Part shown: piece by piece, positions 7,977-17,749 of the stretch
How positions within the stretch are numbered: the first letter of the stretch is position 1
How the letters are laid out: the number at the start of each line of letters is the position of its first letter
Assembly (NCBI RefSeq): GCF_048572895.1
Contig: NZ_CP183878.1
Location: 806,001-870,000, forward strand
DNA from: Psychrobacillus sp048572895
Lineage (GTDB): Bacteria > Bacillota > Bacilli > Bacillales_A > Planococcaceae
Length of the DNA stretch: 64,000 nt
Reading direction: 5' to 3'
Program-made: the position numbers and the translations under genes
The notes under the pieces: model-generated
Database searches by the model: none
What the model was told of the DNA's origin: nothing
The model's input: the letters and a program-made list of their open reading frames with translations, nothing else

Positions 7977-8882
7977 CTATTCAAGCTCCAAATGTTCCTT
8001 CAAAAGCATCGTCACTCCAGTTAGCTCATCTTCATCGGGCACATAGTACCAAATATCATTCATGCGCTTGCCACTTCCCTTTGTTAGCGAAATAGATTCT
8101 ACATTTGTAAGTGCATCCTTATAACCTTTTTGAATATCTATCATTTGATCGAACGTCATATTCGTCCGGATGTTGTCAGCTAATGTGGTCAATAACTCCT
8201 TGTAGTGGAGCAAGCTATTCAAAGAAGCACCTTTCTTTAAAACGGCTAGGAGAACTTGTTTTTGGCGTTCCTGTCTCCCAAAGTCCCCCTGCGGATCATT
8301 CATCCGCATGCGCACATAACTAAGTGCCATATCCCCATCTAAATGGATTGGACCTTTTTCAAATTGATAATCGTTTTCCTCGAAAGCAGAAGTGTTCTCG
8401 ACTGTAACACCTCCGACACTATCGACAATTTCTAAAAAGCTTTCCATATTAACCTGCACAACATAATCAATGGGAATATCTATTAAGTTTTCGACCGAAT
8501 GAAGTGCCATATCTATTCCACCAAATGCATACGCGTGATTTAATTTGTCCTTTTTATCTAATCCGATGATTTCCGTATATGTGTCTCTAGGGATACTCAG
8601 TACTTTTATCGAAGCAAGAGAGGGATTAACAGTGAGTACAATAATAGTGTCTGAACGTCCGACATCTGCCTCGCGTTCATCCACACCGAGTAATAATACC
8701 GAAATTGGCTCTTTTTCTACGAGCTCTACTTCCGTCACTCGAAGTTTAGAGACTTTACGAATTTCAGGTTCGTGGATAGTTTCGAGTGTCGTAGTTACAT
8801 TTTTATAAATACTAGTAGCGTATACAGTTCCACCTAAAAGTAAGCAACTAATAATGGTAATCCAAATTATTTTCTTCGACAT
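7977..8882 (-). CDS. LytR-CpsA-Psr (LCP) family protein
   Basis: LCP proteins sit in the membrane with an outside catalytic domain and transfer undecaprenyl-linked glycopolymers to peptidoglycan. This 301-residue protein has an N-terminal membrane anchor (IIWITIISCLLLGGTVYA) and the LCP motifs LLLGVDEREADVGRSDTI, SIPRDTY, NHAYAFGG and LSYVRMRMNDPQGDFGRQER with the conserved acidic and arginine residues. It is a paralogue of the gene at 29288-30331. Its neighbours on the right are SLH proteins and wall polymer genes, which fits a role in attaching the secondary wall polymer or teichoic acid. The stop lies at the edge of repeat array A0. Confidence 0.93.
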   Translation of the reverse strand: MSKKIIWITIISCLLLGGTVYATSIYKNVTTTLETIHEPEIRKVSKLRVTEVELVEKEPISVLLLGVDEREADVGRSDTIIVLTVNPSLASIKVLSIPRDTYTEIIGLDKKDKLNHAYAFGGIDMALHSVENLIDIPIDYVVQVNMESFLEIVDSVGGVTVENTSAFEENDYQFEKGPIHLDGDMALSYVRMRMNDPQGDFGRQERQKQVLLAVLKKGASLNSLLHYKELLTTLADNIRTNMTFDQMIDIQKGYKDALTNVESISLTKGSGKRMNDIWYYVPDEDELTGVTMLLKEHLELE

Positions 8883-9049
8883 TCATGGTCCTCATTTCTT
8901 ATAACTACAAAGGCTTTTCGTAAATATATGAATACATGCTCCTGATTATTAATCTGGACTTATGTAAGTATGCATAGTTTCTGATTTTATTAAACGTATT
9001 AAAATGAAACCTGTTTCCTGCATAAGTGAGACACAGCACCTGCCAAGGC

Positions 9050-9113
9050 CCGAGTGGTTCAACTAACAAACAGTGGGGGGGGAAAGAAAACTCCTACTGT
9101 TTGAAGTTTCACT
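9050..9113 (+). repeat. dispersed intergenic hairpin element, copy 2
   Basis: GGCCCGAGTGGTTCAACTAACAAA would be the left block (positions 9047-9070), followed by an ACAGTGGGGG...CTCCTACTGT hairpin with an eight-G run (9075-9082) and the right block GAAGTTTCACTTTTT. It sits upstream of the SLH 5'-nucleotidase gene. A 15-nt palindrome AACTATAGTATAGTT at 9160-9174 lies between the element and the gene and may be an operator or part of the promoter. Confidence 0.75.
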
Positions 9114-9210
9114 TTTTCAAAATCATAGTTTAGTAAAATTTAATATTTCAAATTATCTAAACTATAGTATAGTTAAAGAGATTGATAATATAAAAAGGGA
9201 TGGTGCAAGA

Positions 9211-11370
9211 ATGTACAAAAGAACTTATAAAAGTATAGCAGCATTAACAATTGCGGCTGGTCTAGGGTTAGCTTTAACACCTCAAACTAGTTTAGCAGCT
9301 GAGGGAGATTTCAACCTTACTGTTATGCATACGAATGACACACATGCAAACGTAGATGCAGTTGCAAAGCGAGCGACTGTTGTAAAACAGATTCGTTCTG
9401 AACACAAAAATAATCTGCTTCTTGATGCAGGGGATGTTTTCTCTGGAACGCTATATTTTAACCAATATACTGGTTTAGCTGATTTAGAGTTTATGAATTT
9501 ATTAAAATATGATGCGATGACTTTCGGAAACCATGAATTTGATCTAGGTTCTTCGTCTGACGGTCATTTAGGTCTTGCAGAATTTATCAAAAAAGCTGAG
9601 TTTCCATTTGTAAGTGCCAATGTTGATTTTTCGAAGGATGCTCTATTTAAAGGTCTTCAAAATAAAGAATATTCATCAACAGCTGCTAATGGACAAGTAT
9701 ATAACGGGATTATAAAAGAAGTTGGTGGAGAAAAGGTTGGTATTTTTGGTTTAACAACTTCAGAAACTGTCGACATTTCAAGTCCTAATGATGTAGCGTT
9801 CACTGATTATGTAGAAGCTGCAAAAGGAGCAGTAGCTGCATTTGAAAAAGCGGGGGTAAATAAAATCATAGCGCTTACTCATATTGGCTATGATGATGCG
9901 GCGAAATACGATAATGATTTATTGCTTGCAGAAAAAGTACCTGGAATCGATATTATTGTAGGTGGTCATACACATACGAAACTGGATGCACCTAAAGAGC
10001 TAACTGTAAAAGGGAAGCCAGTTCTTATCGTTCAAGCAAATGAGTACAATAAATTTTTAGGTCAATTAGATGTTTCATTCAATACTGAAGGGGTTATTAC
10101 AGATCACACAGGAGTCTTACACGATGTTGCGGCAGTAGAAACTCCAGATGCAGAAACTGCTAAACTACTAAAACCGTATGCTGATTCGATTGAAAAAGTA
10201 AAAAGTACATCAACAGGAAAAGTGGCGGATGCAGGACTTAATGGAGGACGCGGACTTGGTGGCGTTCGTACAGCAGAAACAAATCTCGGTAACTTAATCA
10301 CAGATGGTATGTTAGCAACTGCTAAAAAAATTGACGCTGAAACTGTTATTGCTATGCAAAATGGTGGAGGTATTCGTGCTTCCATTGATGCAGGAGATAT
10401 TACAGTTGGGGAAGTTTTGACTGTTATGCCTTTTGGTAATGCATTAGCTATAGCGTCTGTGACAGGAGCAGAGATTAAATCTTTACTGGAACATGCTGTG
10501 GATGAGTTTCCTAAAGAAAAAGGAGCATTCCTACATGTTTCTGGTTTAAAGTACACTTTTGATGGTACCGCAGAAGCAGGTAAACGTGTTCTAAGTGTAC
10601 AAGTAAAAGAAGGCAATAAATATGTAAACTTAGATAATTCTAAAACATATAAAGTAGCAACAAACACATTTACTGCAAAAGGTGGAGATGGCTTTAAAGC
10701 CTTTGAAACTGCTTATGCTGAAGGTCGAGTAAGCGAACCAGGAAATGTTGACTGGGAAATGTTTATTGAATACATTACAACTCTTGATAAAGTAAACCCA
10801 GTGGAAGAGGGAAGAATTAGCGTTGTAATACCATTTAATGACGTTAAAACAACTGACTGGCACTACTCATATATTCAAGATTTATTCTATCTAGGTTTAT
10901 CAAAAGGAACTACTAATTCTACCTATTCACCAAACAAACAATTGACTCGTGCTCAAGCTACGTCATTAATCGTACGTGCTATCGGTTTGGAAGCAAAAGG
11001 AACAGCAACATTTACAGATACAGCTAATCTCCATGCTGATACAAAAGCTGAAATCGCAGCTGCAGCTGAGGCTGGGATTGTAAAAGGTGTTAATGGGAAG
11101 TTCTTGCCTCACCAACCTGTTACTCGTGCACAATTTGCGTTGATGCTTAATAGAGCATATGATGCTAAAGCTGAAGTTGATTATGCAGTAAAAGTAAAAT
11201 CTACATTCACAGATTTAGGGAAATACGATGGAGAGTTTGTAAAAGCTATTAACATGATAGAAGAACTAAATATTGGTTCTGGAACTGATGGGAAATTTAG
11301 ACCTACAGAAGGAACAACTCGTGCTCAGGCTGCAAAATTTGTTTCTAACTTTAATAATCTATTAAAATAA
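9211..11370 (+). CDS. SLH-anchored 5'-nucleotidase / 2',3'-cyclic phosphodiesterase
   Basis: This secreted wall enzyme of about 719 residues is likely to hydrolyse extracellular nucleotides. A signal peptide ends at SLAAEGDF. The calcineurin-type metallophosphatase domain has TVMHTNDTHAN, LLDAGDVFSG, TFGNHEFD and GGHTHTKLD metal-ligand motifs. The 5'-nucleotidase C-terminal domain follows (AMQNGGGIRASIDAG, TNTFTAKGGDGF). About three SLH repeats close the protein (DWHYSYIQDLFYLGLSKG, then two more), which would bind pyruvylated wall polymer. The ATG at 9211 is preferred: an upstream in-frame extension to 9073 falls in the repeat element and would place 46 residues before the signal peptide. 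Confidence 0.93.
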   Translation: MYKRTYKSIAALTIAAGLGLALTPQTSLAAEGDFNLTVMHTNDTHANVDAVAKRATVVKQIRSEHKNNLLLDAGDVFSGTLYFNQYTGLADLEFMNLLKYDAMTFGNHEFDLGSSSDGHLGLAEFIKKAEFPFVSANVDFSKDALFKGLQNKEYSSTAANGQVYNGIIKEVGGEKVGIFGLTTSETVDISSPNDVAFTDYVEAAKGAVAAFEKAGVNKIIALTHIGYDDAAKYDNDLLLAEKVPGIDIIVGGHTHTKLDAPKELTVKGKPVLIVQANEYNKFLGQLDVSFNTEGVITDHTGVLHDVAAVETPDAETAKLLKPYADSIEKVKSTSTGKVADAGLNGGRGLGGVRTAETNLGNLITDGMLATAKKIDAETVIAMQNGGGIRASIDAGDITVGEVLTVMPFGNALAIASVTGAEIKSLLEHAVDEFPKEKGAFLHVSGLKYTFDGTAEAGKRVLSVQVKEGNKYVNLDNSKTYKVATNTFTAKGGDGFKAFETAYAEGRVSEPGNVDWEMFIEYITTLDKVNPVEEGRISVVIPFNDVKTTDWHYSYIQDLFYLGLSKGTTNSTYSPNKQLTRAQATSLIVRAIGLEAKGTATFTDTANLHADTKAEIAAAAEAGIVKGVNGKFLPHQPVTRAQFALMLNRAYDAKAEVDYAVKVKSTFTDLGKYDGEFVKAINMIEELNIGSGTDGKFRPTEGTTRAQAAKFVSNFNNLLK

Positions 11371-11378
11371 ATACTAAT

Positions 11379-11413
11379 AAATCCCTTCATATACATTATA
11401 TGAAGGGATTTTT
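11379..11413 (+). terminator. Rho-independent terminator
   Basis: ATCCCTTCATATA pairs with TATATGAAGGGAT and is followed by T5. Confidence 0.85.
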
Positions 11414-11462
11414 GGTTTATAGTGGACTTCTTGTGTATACTTATTAGAAAGGAGGTAATTAC

Positions 11463-12515
11463 TTGAAAAAGTTTAATAGATTCTTATTGCTAGGATTATT
11501 CATGGTCTTTTTGTTTCCTGGAATGGCACAGGCCTCTCTATTTACAGATGTTAGTGAGGATGAGTGGTATTATCCAGTATTAGTCTCCAATCAAAAGAAT
11601 GAAGTGATTAATGGGTATCCAGACGGGACTTTTCGTCCGAATAACTCGATTAGTAGAGCCCAAGTAGCTCAAATTATTAATAGAGTCTTAAAATTACCTG
11701 ATTCTACTAATTACAAGCCATCATTTACAGACATCACGAGTGATCATCCTGCGTATAAGGACATAGCAGTGCTAACAAAAGCTGGAATATTTAATGACGG
11801 CTTGAATTTCAATCCTAATGACACATTAACAAGAGCACAACTATCTAAAATTATCGTTTTAATGAATGATTTTCAAGTTGAAAAAGAAGTAAAAGTTCCT
11901 TTCACAGATGTACGTGAAGACCATTGGGCAGCGCCTTACATAGCTTTTTTAACTAAAACAGGAATCACAACTGGTAAGACGAAAACTTCCTTTGCGCCTA
12001 GTAGTGCAGTGACCAGAGTCCAGGCGTTAGTACTATTAGATAGAAGTTTGGAATATAAGAAAAATCCAGCAAAAAATGAAATTATCTATGATCCATATGA
12101 AAAAGAATATAAAAGTATAGAACAAGCAAATGTGAGTTTTGTCTCTGAAACTATTAAACTAGTAAATGCAGAGCGAAAAAAACAAGGATTGACTTCCTTA
12201 GTTGAAGACAAAACGCTATCCCAAATAGCATTTATAAAAGCGGAGGACATGGTTGTCCATAACTATTTTGAGCATACTTCGCCAATATATGGAGCTCCTT
12301 GGGATATGGCAGGAGGGTTTGGTTACTTCTATAAAACCTTTGGAGAAAATATTGCACATGGCTACGAAGGATCTGCTGAGGTAGTTACTGCTTGGATGAA
12401 TTCTCCTGGTCATCGGGCTAATATACTAAACAAAAAGTTTACGACAATTGGTGTAGGCATAGCGTTAAACGATAACAATCAGTATTATTACGTCCATATG
12501 TTCTCCAGCAAATAA
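11463..12515 (+). CDS. SLH-domain protein with C-terminal CAP (SCP/PR1) domain
   Basis: This exported wall protein of 350 residues starts with TTG, chosen because AAAGGAGG lies 8 nt upstream. The signal peptide ends near GMAQASLF. Three SLH repeats occupy roughly residues 25-195 (VSEDEWYYPVLVSNQKNEVI, NGYPDGTFRPNNSISRAQV and repeats). The C-terminal domain from about residue 225 is a YkwD-like CAP domain (LVNAERKKQGL, HNYFEHTSP, GENIAHGY, WMNSPGHRANILNKKF). CAP domains of this type occur in secreted Bacillus proteins; their biochemical role is mostly unknown. It has its own terminator. Confidence 0.92.
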   Translation: MKKFNRFLLLGLFMVFLFPGMAQASLFTDVSEDEWYYPVLVSNQKNEVINGYPDGTFRPNNSISRAQVAQIINRVLKLPDSTNYKPSFTDITSDHPAYKDIAVLTKAGIFNDGLNFNPNDTLTRAQLSKIIVLMNDFQVEKEVKVPFTDVREDHWAAPYIAFLTKTGITTGKTKTSFAPSSAVTRVQALVLLDRSLEYKKNPAKNEIIYDPYEKEYKSIEQANVSFVSETIKLVNAERKKQGLTSLVEDKTLSQIAFIKAEDMVVHNYFEHTSPIYGAPWDMAGGFGYFYKTFGENIAHGYEGSAEVVTAWMNSPGHRANILNKKFTTIGVGIALNDNNQYYYVHMFSSK

Positions 12516-12518
12516 TTT

Positions 12519-12563
12519 TAAAAAAGCTGAATCAAGTCACATAGACATTGATTCAGCTTTTTT
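12519..12563 (+). terminator. Rho-independent terminator
   Basis: AAAAGCTGAATCAA pairs with TTGATTCAGCTTTT and is followed by further T. Confidence 0.85.
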
Positions 12564-12817
12564 ATCGGGTTGCTCAATAGAACACTCTTTAAAGAAATAA
12601 AATAAATAACTGACTTGCTTCTACCATATTCATTACTATATTATAGTGTAATATAGAAAAACTTGTAAATTTATAATGTATTAACGAAGATAATCTCCCT
12701 TTTTATCAAAAAGTCGAGGAATTTGTAGGGAAATTATAAAATTGAGTAAAAATGAGGATATTAATGGAAGGGGATTTTTGATATTATCGTAGAAGGATAA
12801 AGGAGAGGAGCTCAAAA

Positions 12818-14698
12818 GTGTTAGGTAAAATTAAACAAATTGTTACTATCAGTCTTGTGCTAGTATTAGCTTTTTCGCTTTCACTACAGGCGAAAGCTGC
12901 AAATACTTTTTCAGATGTATCGAATTCGGACGAAGGTTATCAGGAAATTGAATATATATACAATAAAGGTATTATTAAAGGCTATGAAAGTGGTGGAGTT
13001 CAGAAATTCAAACCAACTGAAGTATTAACTCGCTATCAAGCAGCAAAAATGCTTGTTCTTGCAAGTGGACATGGGCCGTTAAAGGTTAGTAAATCGAGTT
13101 TTAAAGATGTAAAACTAACAGATTCTGATTATATTGAACAAGCTGTAAAACTTGGGTACATGTCAGGAACTGGAAATGGCAACTTTAGTCCTTTTAAACC
13201 TTTTACTAGGGATGATATGAGTAAAGCTTTGGTTAAAACGTTTAAATTGAGTTTAACTGAATTCGCAAACAAGCCTATTGTTTTTTCTGATATAAATAAT
13301 AATGCCGATTTAGCTAAGTATGTAAAGGCTATTTATTATAATGGTATTACACAGGGTTCCGATAATAAATACATGCCAAATAATGGCGTGACTCGTAGAC
13401 AATTTAGTCTTTTTGTAGCTCGTGGAATGGAAGACGAATTTAAAGTATATAAAGAAGAAGTCGAAGGTGTAACTTTACCTGATTCAAGTAAATCTATCGG
13501 ACAAGTCATTATTAATGTTAATAATGATACGCTTAATGTTCGATCAGCACCAAACAATTCTGGGACAGTTGTCGGTAAACTAGCCGATAAGGAAAAAGTA
13601 TTTGTTTATGAAGTCACAGGTGATTGGTTAAAAATAGATTATAAAGGTGAATTACAATACATTAGCAGTGCATTTACAAGTTTCTTAGATATTAATGACA
13701 AGGAAATTGGTGATTCCACTGGAAAAGTATTAACAACCTCTCCTGATTTAAATATTAGAAGTAAACCAACATCTAGCTCGACAATTATTGGTATGGTAAG
13801 TCAAAATACAGAATTACAAACGTACGGATTATATGACGGCTGGTATTTAGTAAAAGTGGGTAATATCCCAGGTTACATAAGTGCAAGCTATACAAAGGAT
13901 GCTACAATACCCGAAGACACTGGATCTGATAGTTTAGGAGACGTTATTGGTAAAGTAACAGCAGCATCGCTAAATGTTCGGAGTGGTCCAGGAGCAACAT
14001 ATGCGAGTGTCGGTAGTTTAACAAAAGGTAAAATAGTTACAGTAGAAAGTCTTAATGGCTCTTGGGCTAAAGTTAAATATAGTGGTGGACAAGGGTATGT
14101 AAGTAAAATTTATCTGAAACTGTTAAATCAATCTGGAAGTGTACTAAAAAATAGAATTATCTTAATGGACGCCGGTCACGGTGGAAAAGATCCAGGTGCT
14201 TCTAGTCAAGGTGTTACAGAAAAGAGTATAGTCATTAAAGTGGCAAAACTTGTGGAACAAAAGCTTAAAGGTGCAGGAGCAACGGTTATCATGTCTAGAA
14301 GTGGTGATACGTATCCAACACTTCAAGACCGTGTGGCATTGTCTAAGTCTACAAACACAGAACTTTTTGTTAGTATACATGTAAATGCTGCAGCTAGTAA
14401 AAGTGTTACAGGAACAGAAACATTCTATAACTTATCAGCGAATGACAATGGAGCTGAAAGCAAAGTTCTTGCTACGAAAATTCAACAAGAAATTATAAAA
14501 AATGCAAGTATGAATAATCGTGGTATAAAAGAAGGAGAGTTTTACGTCATTAAACAAATGGAGATTCCTTCCGTATTGGTTGAACTAGGTTTTATTACAA
14601 ATCAGCAAGATTTTAATAAACTAGTGAATGATAAATATATAGAAATTTATGCTCAATCCATATTTAATGGGATTAGAGATTACTATTCAATTCAATAA
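12818..14698 (+). CDS. SLH / SH3b / N-acetylmuramoyl-L-alanine amidase (Amidase_3)
   Basis: This secreted peptidoglycan amidase has 626 residues. The order is signal peptide (to SLQAKAANT), three SLH repeats to about residue 200, three bacterial SH3 domains between about 225 and 435 (each with a LNVRSAP- or LNIRSKP-type core), and a zinc amidase at the C-terminus. Zinc and catalytic motifs are MDAGHGGKDPGA, GVTEKS, FVSIHVNA and SVLVELGFITN. It cleaves the bond between muramic acid and L-alanine of the stem peptide. GTG is taken as the start because AAAGGAGAGGAG lies just upstream. It has its own terminator, and a long leader precedes it. Confidence 0.94.
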   Translation: MLGKIKQIVTISLVLVLAFSLSLQAKAANTFSDVSNSDEGYQEIEYIYNKGIIKGYESGGVQKFKPTEVLTRYQAAKMLVLASGHGPLKVSKSSFKDVKLTDSDYIEQAVKLGYMSGTGNGNFSPFKPFTRDDMSKALVKTFKLSLTEFANKPIVFSDINNNADLAKYVKAIYYNGITQGSDNKYMPNNGVTRRQFSLFVARGMEDEFKVYKEEVEGVTLPDSSKSIGQVIINVNNDTLNVRSAPNNSGTVVGKLADKEKVFVYEVTGDWLKIDYKGELQYISSAFTSFLDINDKEIGDSTGKVLTTSPDLNIRSKPTSSSTIIGMVSQNTELQTYGLYDGWYLVKVGNIPGYISASYTKDATIPEDTGSDSLGDVIGKVTAASLNVRSGPGATYASVGSLTKGKIVTVESLNGSWAKVKYSGGQGYVSKIYLKLLNQSGSVLKNRIILMDAGHGGKDPGASSQGVTEKSIVIKVAKLVEQKLKGAGATVIMSRSGDTYPTLQDRVALSKSTNTELFVSIHVNAAASKSVTGTETFYNLSANDNGAESKVLATKIQQEIIKNASMNNRGIKEGEFYVIKQMEIPSVLVELGFITNQQDFNKLVNDKYIEIYAQSIFNGIRDYYSIQ

Positions 14699-14703
14699 TA
14701 TTA

Positions 14704-14749
14704 ACAGGCAGTGCCTAGTCAAATAGTGACTAAGTGCTGTCTTTTTTTC
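14704..14749 (+). terminator. Rho-independent terminator
   Basis: An imperfect stem (GGCAGTGCCTAGTCA with TGACTAAGTGCTGTC) is followed by seven T. Confidence 0.75.
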
Positions 14750-14867
14750 TTGACATCTTTTTGTTACTTCCTTGTTATTTATATGATATATAACTGTAAT
14801 GTTTGGCGACACAAAATGATGTTATGCTTACTACAGAATTTGTTATAGAGAGAGGTTTTACAACATA

Positions 14868-15776
14868 ATGTTTAAGAAAGTTTTAAAAGTATGTTTGCTT
14901 AGTTCAGCAATACTTATGATGAATGTTACAGCTGCAAATGCAGCATCGCCAAGTGAAATTAAAACGAAAGCTTATAATTATATAGGAACGCCTTATGCCT
15001 ACGGAGGCACTACATCTAAAGGCTTTGACTGTTCAGGATTTATCCAACAAGTATTTAAGGATGTAGAATTAGATTTACCTAGAACGACCTCAGAACAATA
15101 TAAAGAAGGTACAAGCGTTAGTAAAAGTAATTTAGAAACTGGAGATTTAGTATTCTTTAATACATCAGGCAATGGAGTTTCTCATGCTGGAATATATATT
15201 GGATCTAACCAGTTCATACATTCATCAACCTCGAATGGTGTTAGTGTTTCATCTATTAATGACCCATACTATTGGGGCGACAAATACATAGGTGCAAAGA
15301 GAGTATTACAACAACCGCAAGCGATAGAAAAAGTCGAAGTAAAATCCGCAAGTATTGATATGAGTATTTTTGCTAGTAGAGCAGAAGTAGCAAAAAGTAT
15401 TGCAGGAAAGCTGAATCTTCCTTTAGCGAATAACCAAACAAGTTACTCAGATGTTAAAACAACTTCGGAATATTATGAAGCGATAAATTCAGTTACAGCA
15501 GCAGGAATATTCAGTGGTAATGAAGAAGGTAAATTTAACCCTTCGAAACCAATTACAAGAGCACATGTTGCAAAAGTTTTAGTCGAAGCATTTAATCTAA
15601 AGCCTGCAGCTGGAACGCATAATTTTACAGATGTAGATACAACTCATTGGGCAAGTGAATATGTTCAAATTTTAGCTCAAAATGGAGTAACAATAGGGAA
15701 GCCTGATGGAACCTTCGGAATAAACGACAATGTTACCTATACACAAATGGACACATTTATAAACAGACTAAAATAA
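14868..15776 (+). CDS. NlpC/P60 endopeptidase with C-terminal SLH repeats
   Basis: This secreted wall hydrolase has 302 residues. The signal peptide ends near ANAASPSE. The NlpC/P60 cysteine peptidase follows directly: KGFDCSGFIQQVF carries the catalytic Cys, NGVSHAGIYIG the His and NQFIHSS the third polar residue. SLH-type repeats occupy the C-terminal half from about residue 160; the first is degenerate and the second and third are clear (GKFNPSKPITRAHVAK, HWASEYVQILAQNGV). Such enzymes cut between D-Glu and diaminopimelate or lysine in stem peptides. Unlike the amidase upstream, SLH repeats are C-terminal. GAGAGG precedes the ATG by 10 nt. Confidence 0.93.
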   Translation: MFKKVLKVCLLSSAILMMNVTAANAASPSEIKTKAYNYIGTPYAYGGTTSKGFDCSGFIQQVFKDVELDLPRTTSEQYKEGTSVSKSNLETGDLVFFNTSGNGVSHAGIYIGSNQFIHSSTSNGVSVSSINDPYYWGDKYIGAKRVLQQPQAIEKVEVKSASIDMSIFASRAEVAKSIAGKLNLPLANNQTSYSDVKTTSEYYEAINSVTAAGIFSGNEEGKFNPSKPITRAHVAKVLVEAFNLKPAAGTHNFTDVDTTHWASEYVQILAQNGVTIGKPDGTFGINDNVTYTQMDTFINRLK

Positions 15777-15793
15777 CATTAATAGTTAATCTA

Positions 15794-15866
15794 TACCCTT
15801 TAAGCAGTGTGTGTAAACCATGAACATTCATGGAAATTATACTACTTCTTAAAGGGTTTCTATTTT
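15794..15866 (+). terminator. large two-tier terminator hairpin
   Basis: ACCCTTTAAG (15795-15804) pairs with CTTAAAGGGT (15848-15857), with an inner CCATGA/TCATGG hairpin, and is followed by a T-rich tail. The inner stem is unusual for a simple terminator, so a small structured RNA is possible. Confidence 0.65.
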
Positions 15867-16014
15867 GTATAAAAATTAAAATTTGAAGTTAAAATTTCCT
15901 TGTAGAAAAAGGGTATAAACTTTTTAATGCGAAAATGTATTTCATAAGTAAATATGATATAATAAAAAAATGCAATCTAGGGACTAGTAAGTTCCAAATG
16001 AAAGGAAGAACAAG

Positions 16015-16212
16015 ATGAAGAGTGTTTTTGTCCTTAGGCTCTGCAATATGATGACATCATTGAAAATTATGTCAGACTTGCAGATTATGCTTAGAAGAAG
16101 CGTAAAACTTGTATATAAAGTAGCCTCATCTATTTATCAACAATTGCATTCGAAAATAAATTATGATGTTCTAATACTTCCTAGCAGTACGGGTGGGATT
16201 AGTTATGAATAA
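16015..16212 (+). CDS. small ORF overlapping the flippase start (65 aa)
   Basis: A strong AAAGGAAG site lies 7 nt before the ATG, and the frame ends 8 nt inside the next gene (ATGAATAA), suggesting translational coupling. The protein has no recognisable domain. A different frame of the same DNA reads QYDDIIENYVRLADYA before a stop, which looks more protein-like. The region may therefore be the remnant of another gene. It could be a leader ORF, a real small gene or a relic. Confidence 0.35.
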   Translation: MKSVFVLRLCNMMTSLKIMSDLQIMLRRSVKLVYKVASSIYQQLHSKINYDVLILPSSTGGISYE

Positions 16213-17731
16213 ATTAAAGTTCGCATCTCTATTTTTACTATTATCTACAATTATTTTAAAATTCTCCAGTATGATTCGAGATCTTGTTATTGCAGCTTAT
16301 TTTGCGGATTCCTTTGAAGCAGATGTATATTTTGCCGCTATGACGATTCCAAATGCAATCATCTTGTTCTTATTAACTGGTATGAAGGATGCTTTTTTAC
16401 CAAGTTATTATAAGTTTGAAGGGATAGGTAGAGGAGATTCTCATTTAACCAATATTATTAAAGGAACATTTTGGATAGCATTAGGAATAGCCATAATTGG
16501 AATGTTACTTAGCTCTCCGATTATACATATATTTTATCCGAGCTTTTCCGCATTTGAAGGCGGAATGGAAATTGCTATTTGGGTAAGTGTCATTTATTTT
16601 GGTTCCGTTGTATTAGTTGGAGTAAATGCTGTTTATGAAGGTTACTTTGATGCACAGAAGAAATTTTCATTTTCTGTCTTTTCTCAGACAAGTGTAGTTT
16701 TAGTTACAATTATCTTTACACTTCTATTCCACGATTTAATAGGAATACTAGCTGTACCAGTTGGTTATTTAGTTGGAACTATCTTGAGTTTACTTATAAA
16801 ATTTGTTTATCGTACGCCGAAGAAATTTGTTAACTGGAAACAGAAAATGGATAGAAAAGAAGTATTCGATTTTTATGGAATTTTCCTTCCTGTTGGCTTA
16901 ACTATAGCAGTCGGTCAAATAAACTTAACGGTAAATTCTTTTTTTGCAGCTAGAATAGGTGTGGAGGGTACAGTCTCCAATCTAAACTATGCATTTAGAC
17001 TAGTTAATATTCCACAGGCAATCTTTGCTGTCACAATAGCAACCATTGTATTTCCTATTATCGCCAGTGCAAGGTCAGAGAATAATATGTTAAAATTTCG
17101 TAGTGGTATAGAAAAAGGAGTATTATATTTACTAGTTTTCTTAACACCTGCTTTAACTGGAATGGTCTTTCTAATGCAAGAATTAGTAAGTGTTGTATAC
17201 GAACGTGGTGCATTTACTTCTGCTTCCACTCAAGTAACAGCATCCTATGCAGTTTTATACATAGGCTCTACGTTCTTTTATTCGATTCAGGCGATCATTG
17301 CAAAAGGGTTCTATACATTGGAAAAAGGTCATTATATGATGAGAATCGGTATAATTTCAATTTTCCTTAACATTGCATCGAACTGGATATTTTCGAATTA
17401 TTTCGGTGCCGAGGGTATAGCGTTTTCTACCTCCATTGTTGCAGTTCTATATTCCACTATTACGTTTGTAACGTTATGGAAATTGATCGGTGGTATGAAC
17501 AAAATCTATTTGTTGAAAAATACTTTACAAGTAGTGATTGCAACAGCTACAATGTTTGCGGCTATAAATTTGGTTGATAAATTTACCGAAATAGCTGATT
17601 TACCACCACTATTACACATTTTAACAATTGCTTTACCAGGTGCAGTAGTTTACTTTTTAGTTCTCATGTTATTCAACAATGAATTCGTGAAAACTATTTT
17701 ATCTAAGGGAGGAAATTCATCATCTATCTAG
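16205..17731 (+). CDS. MurJ/MviN-like lipid-linked oligosaccharide flippase
   Basis: This polytopic MOP-superfamily protein (about 508 aa) has some 13-14 hydrophobic segments. The N-terminus (FASLFLLLSTIILKFSSMIRDLVIAAYF) and the central FLTPALTGMVFLMQELVSVVYERGAF match the MurJ/MviN pattern. MurJ flips lipid II; relatives flip other undecaprenyl-linked sugars. A second MurJ-like gene lies at 26525. Because this copy is followed 18 bp later by a Wzy-like polymerase, I infer that it moves repeat units of a wall or capsular polysaccharide. The ATG at 16205 is preferred over an upstream GTG at 16193 because GGTGGGA is well spaced from it. Confidence 0.85.
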   Translation: MNKLKFASLFLLLSTIILKFSSMIRDLVIAAYFADSFEADVYFAAMTIPNAIILFLLTGMKDAFLPSYYKFEGIGRGDSHLTNIIKGTFWIALGIAIIGMLLSSPIIHIFYPSFSAFEGGMEIAIWVSVIYFGSVVLVGVNAVYEGYFDAQKKFSFSVFSQTSVVLVTIIFTLLFHDLIGILAVPVGYLVGTILSLLIKFVYRTPKKFVNWKQKMDRKEVFDFYGIFLPVGLTIAVGQINLTVNSFFAARIGVEGTVSNLNYAFRLVNIPQAIFAVTIATIVFPIIASARSENNMLKFRSGIEKGVLYLLVFLTPALTGMVFLMQELVSVVYERGAFTSASTQVTASYAVLYIGSTFFYSIQAIIAKGFYTLEKGHYMMRIGIISIFLNIASNWIFSNYFGAEGIAFSTSIVAVLYSTITFVTLWKLIGGMNKIYLLKNTLQVVIATATMFAAINLVDKFTEIADLPPLLHILTIALPGAVVYFLVLMLFNNEFVKTILSKGGNSSSI

Positions 17732-17749
17732 TGTGATGGTTACTAAATT

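Noticed and set aside
7759..8095. Arg/Glu-rich ORFs in array A0
   Set aside because: Two frames are open over the same repeats, with no ribosome site, and both run into the LCP gene on the other strand.
9073..9210. 46-residue N-terminal extension of the SLH 5'-nucleotidase
   Set aside because: It would begin in the hairpin repeat element and place extra residues before a normal signal peptide; the ATG at 9211 is better.
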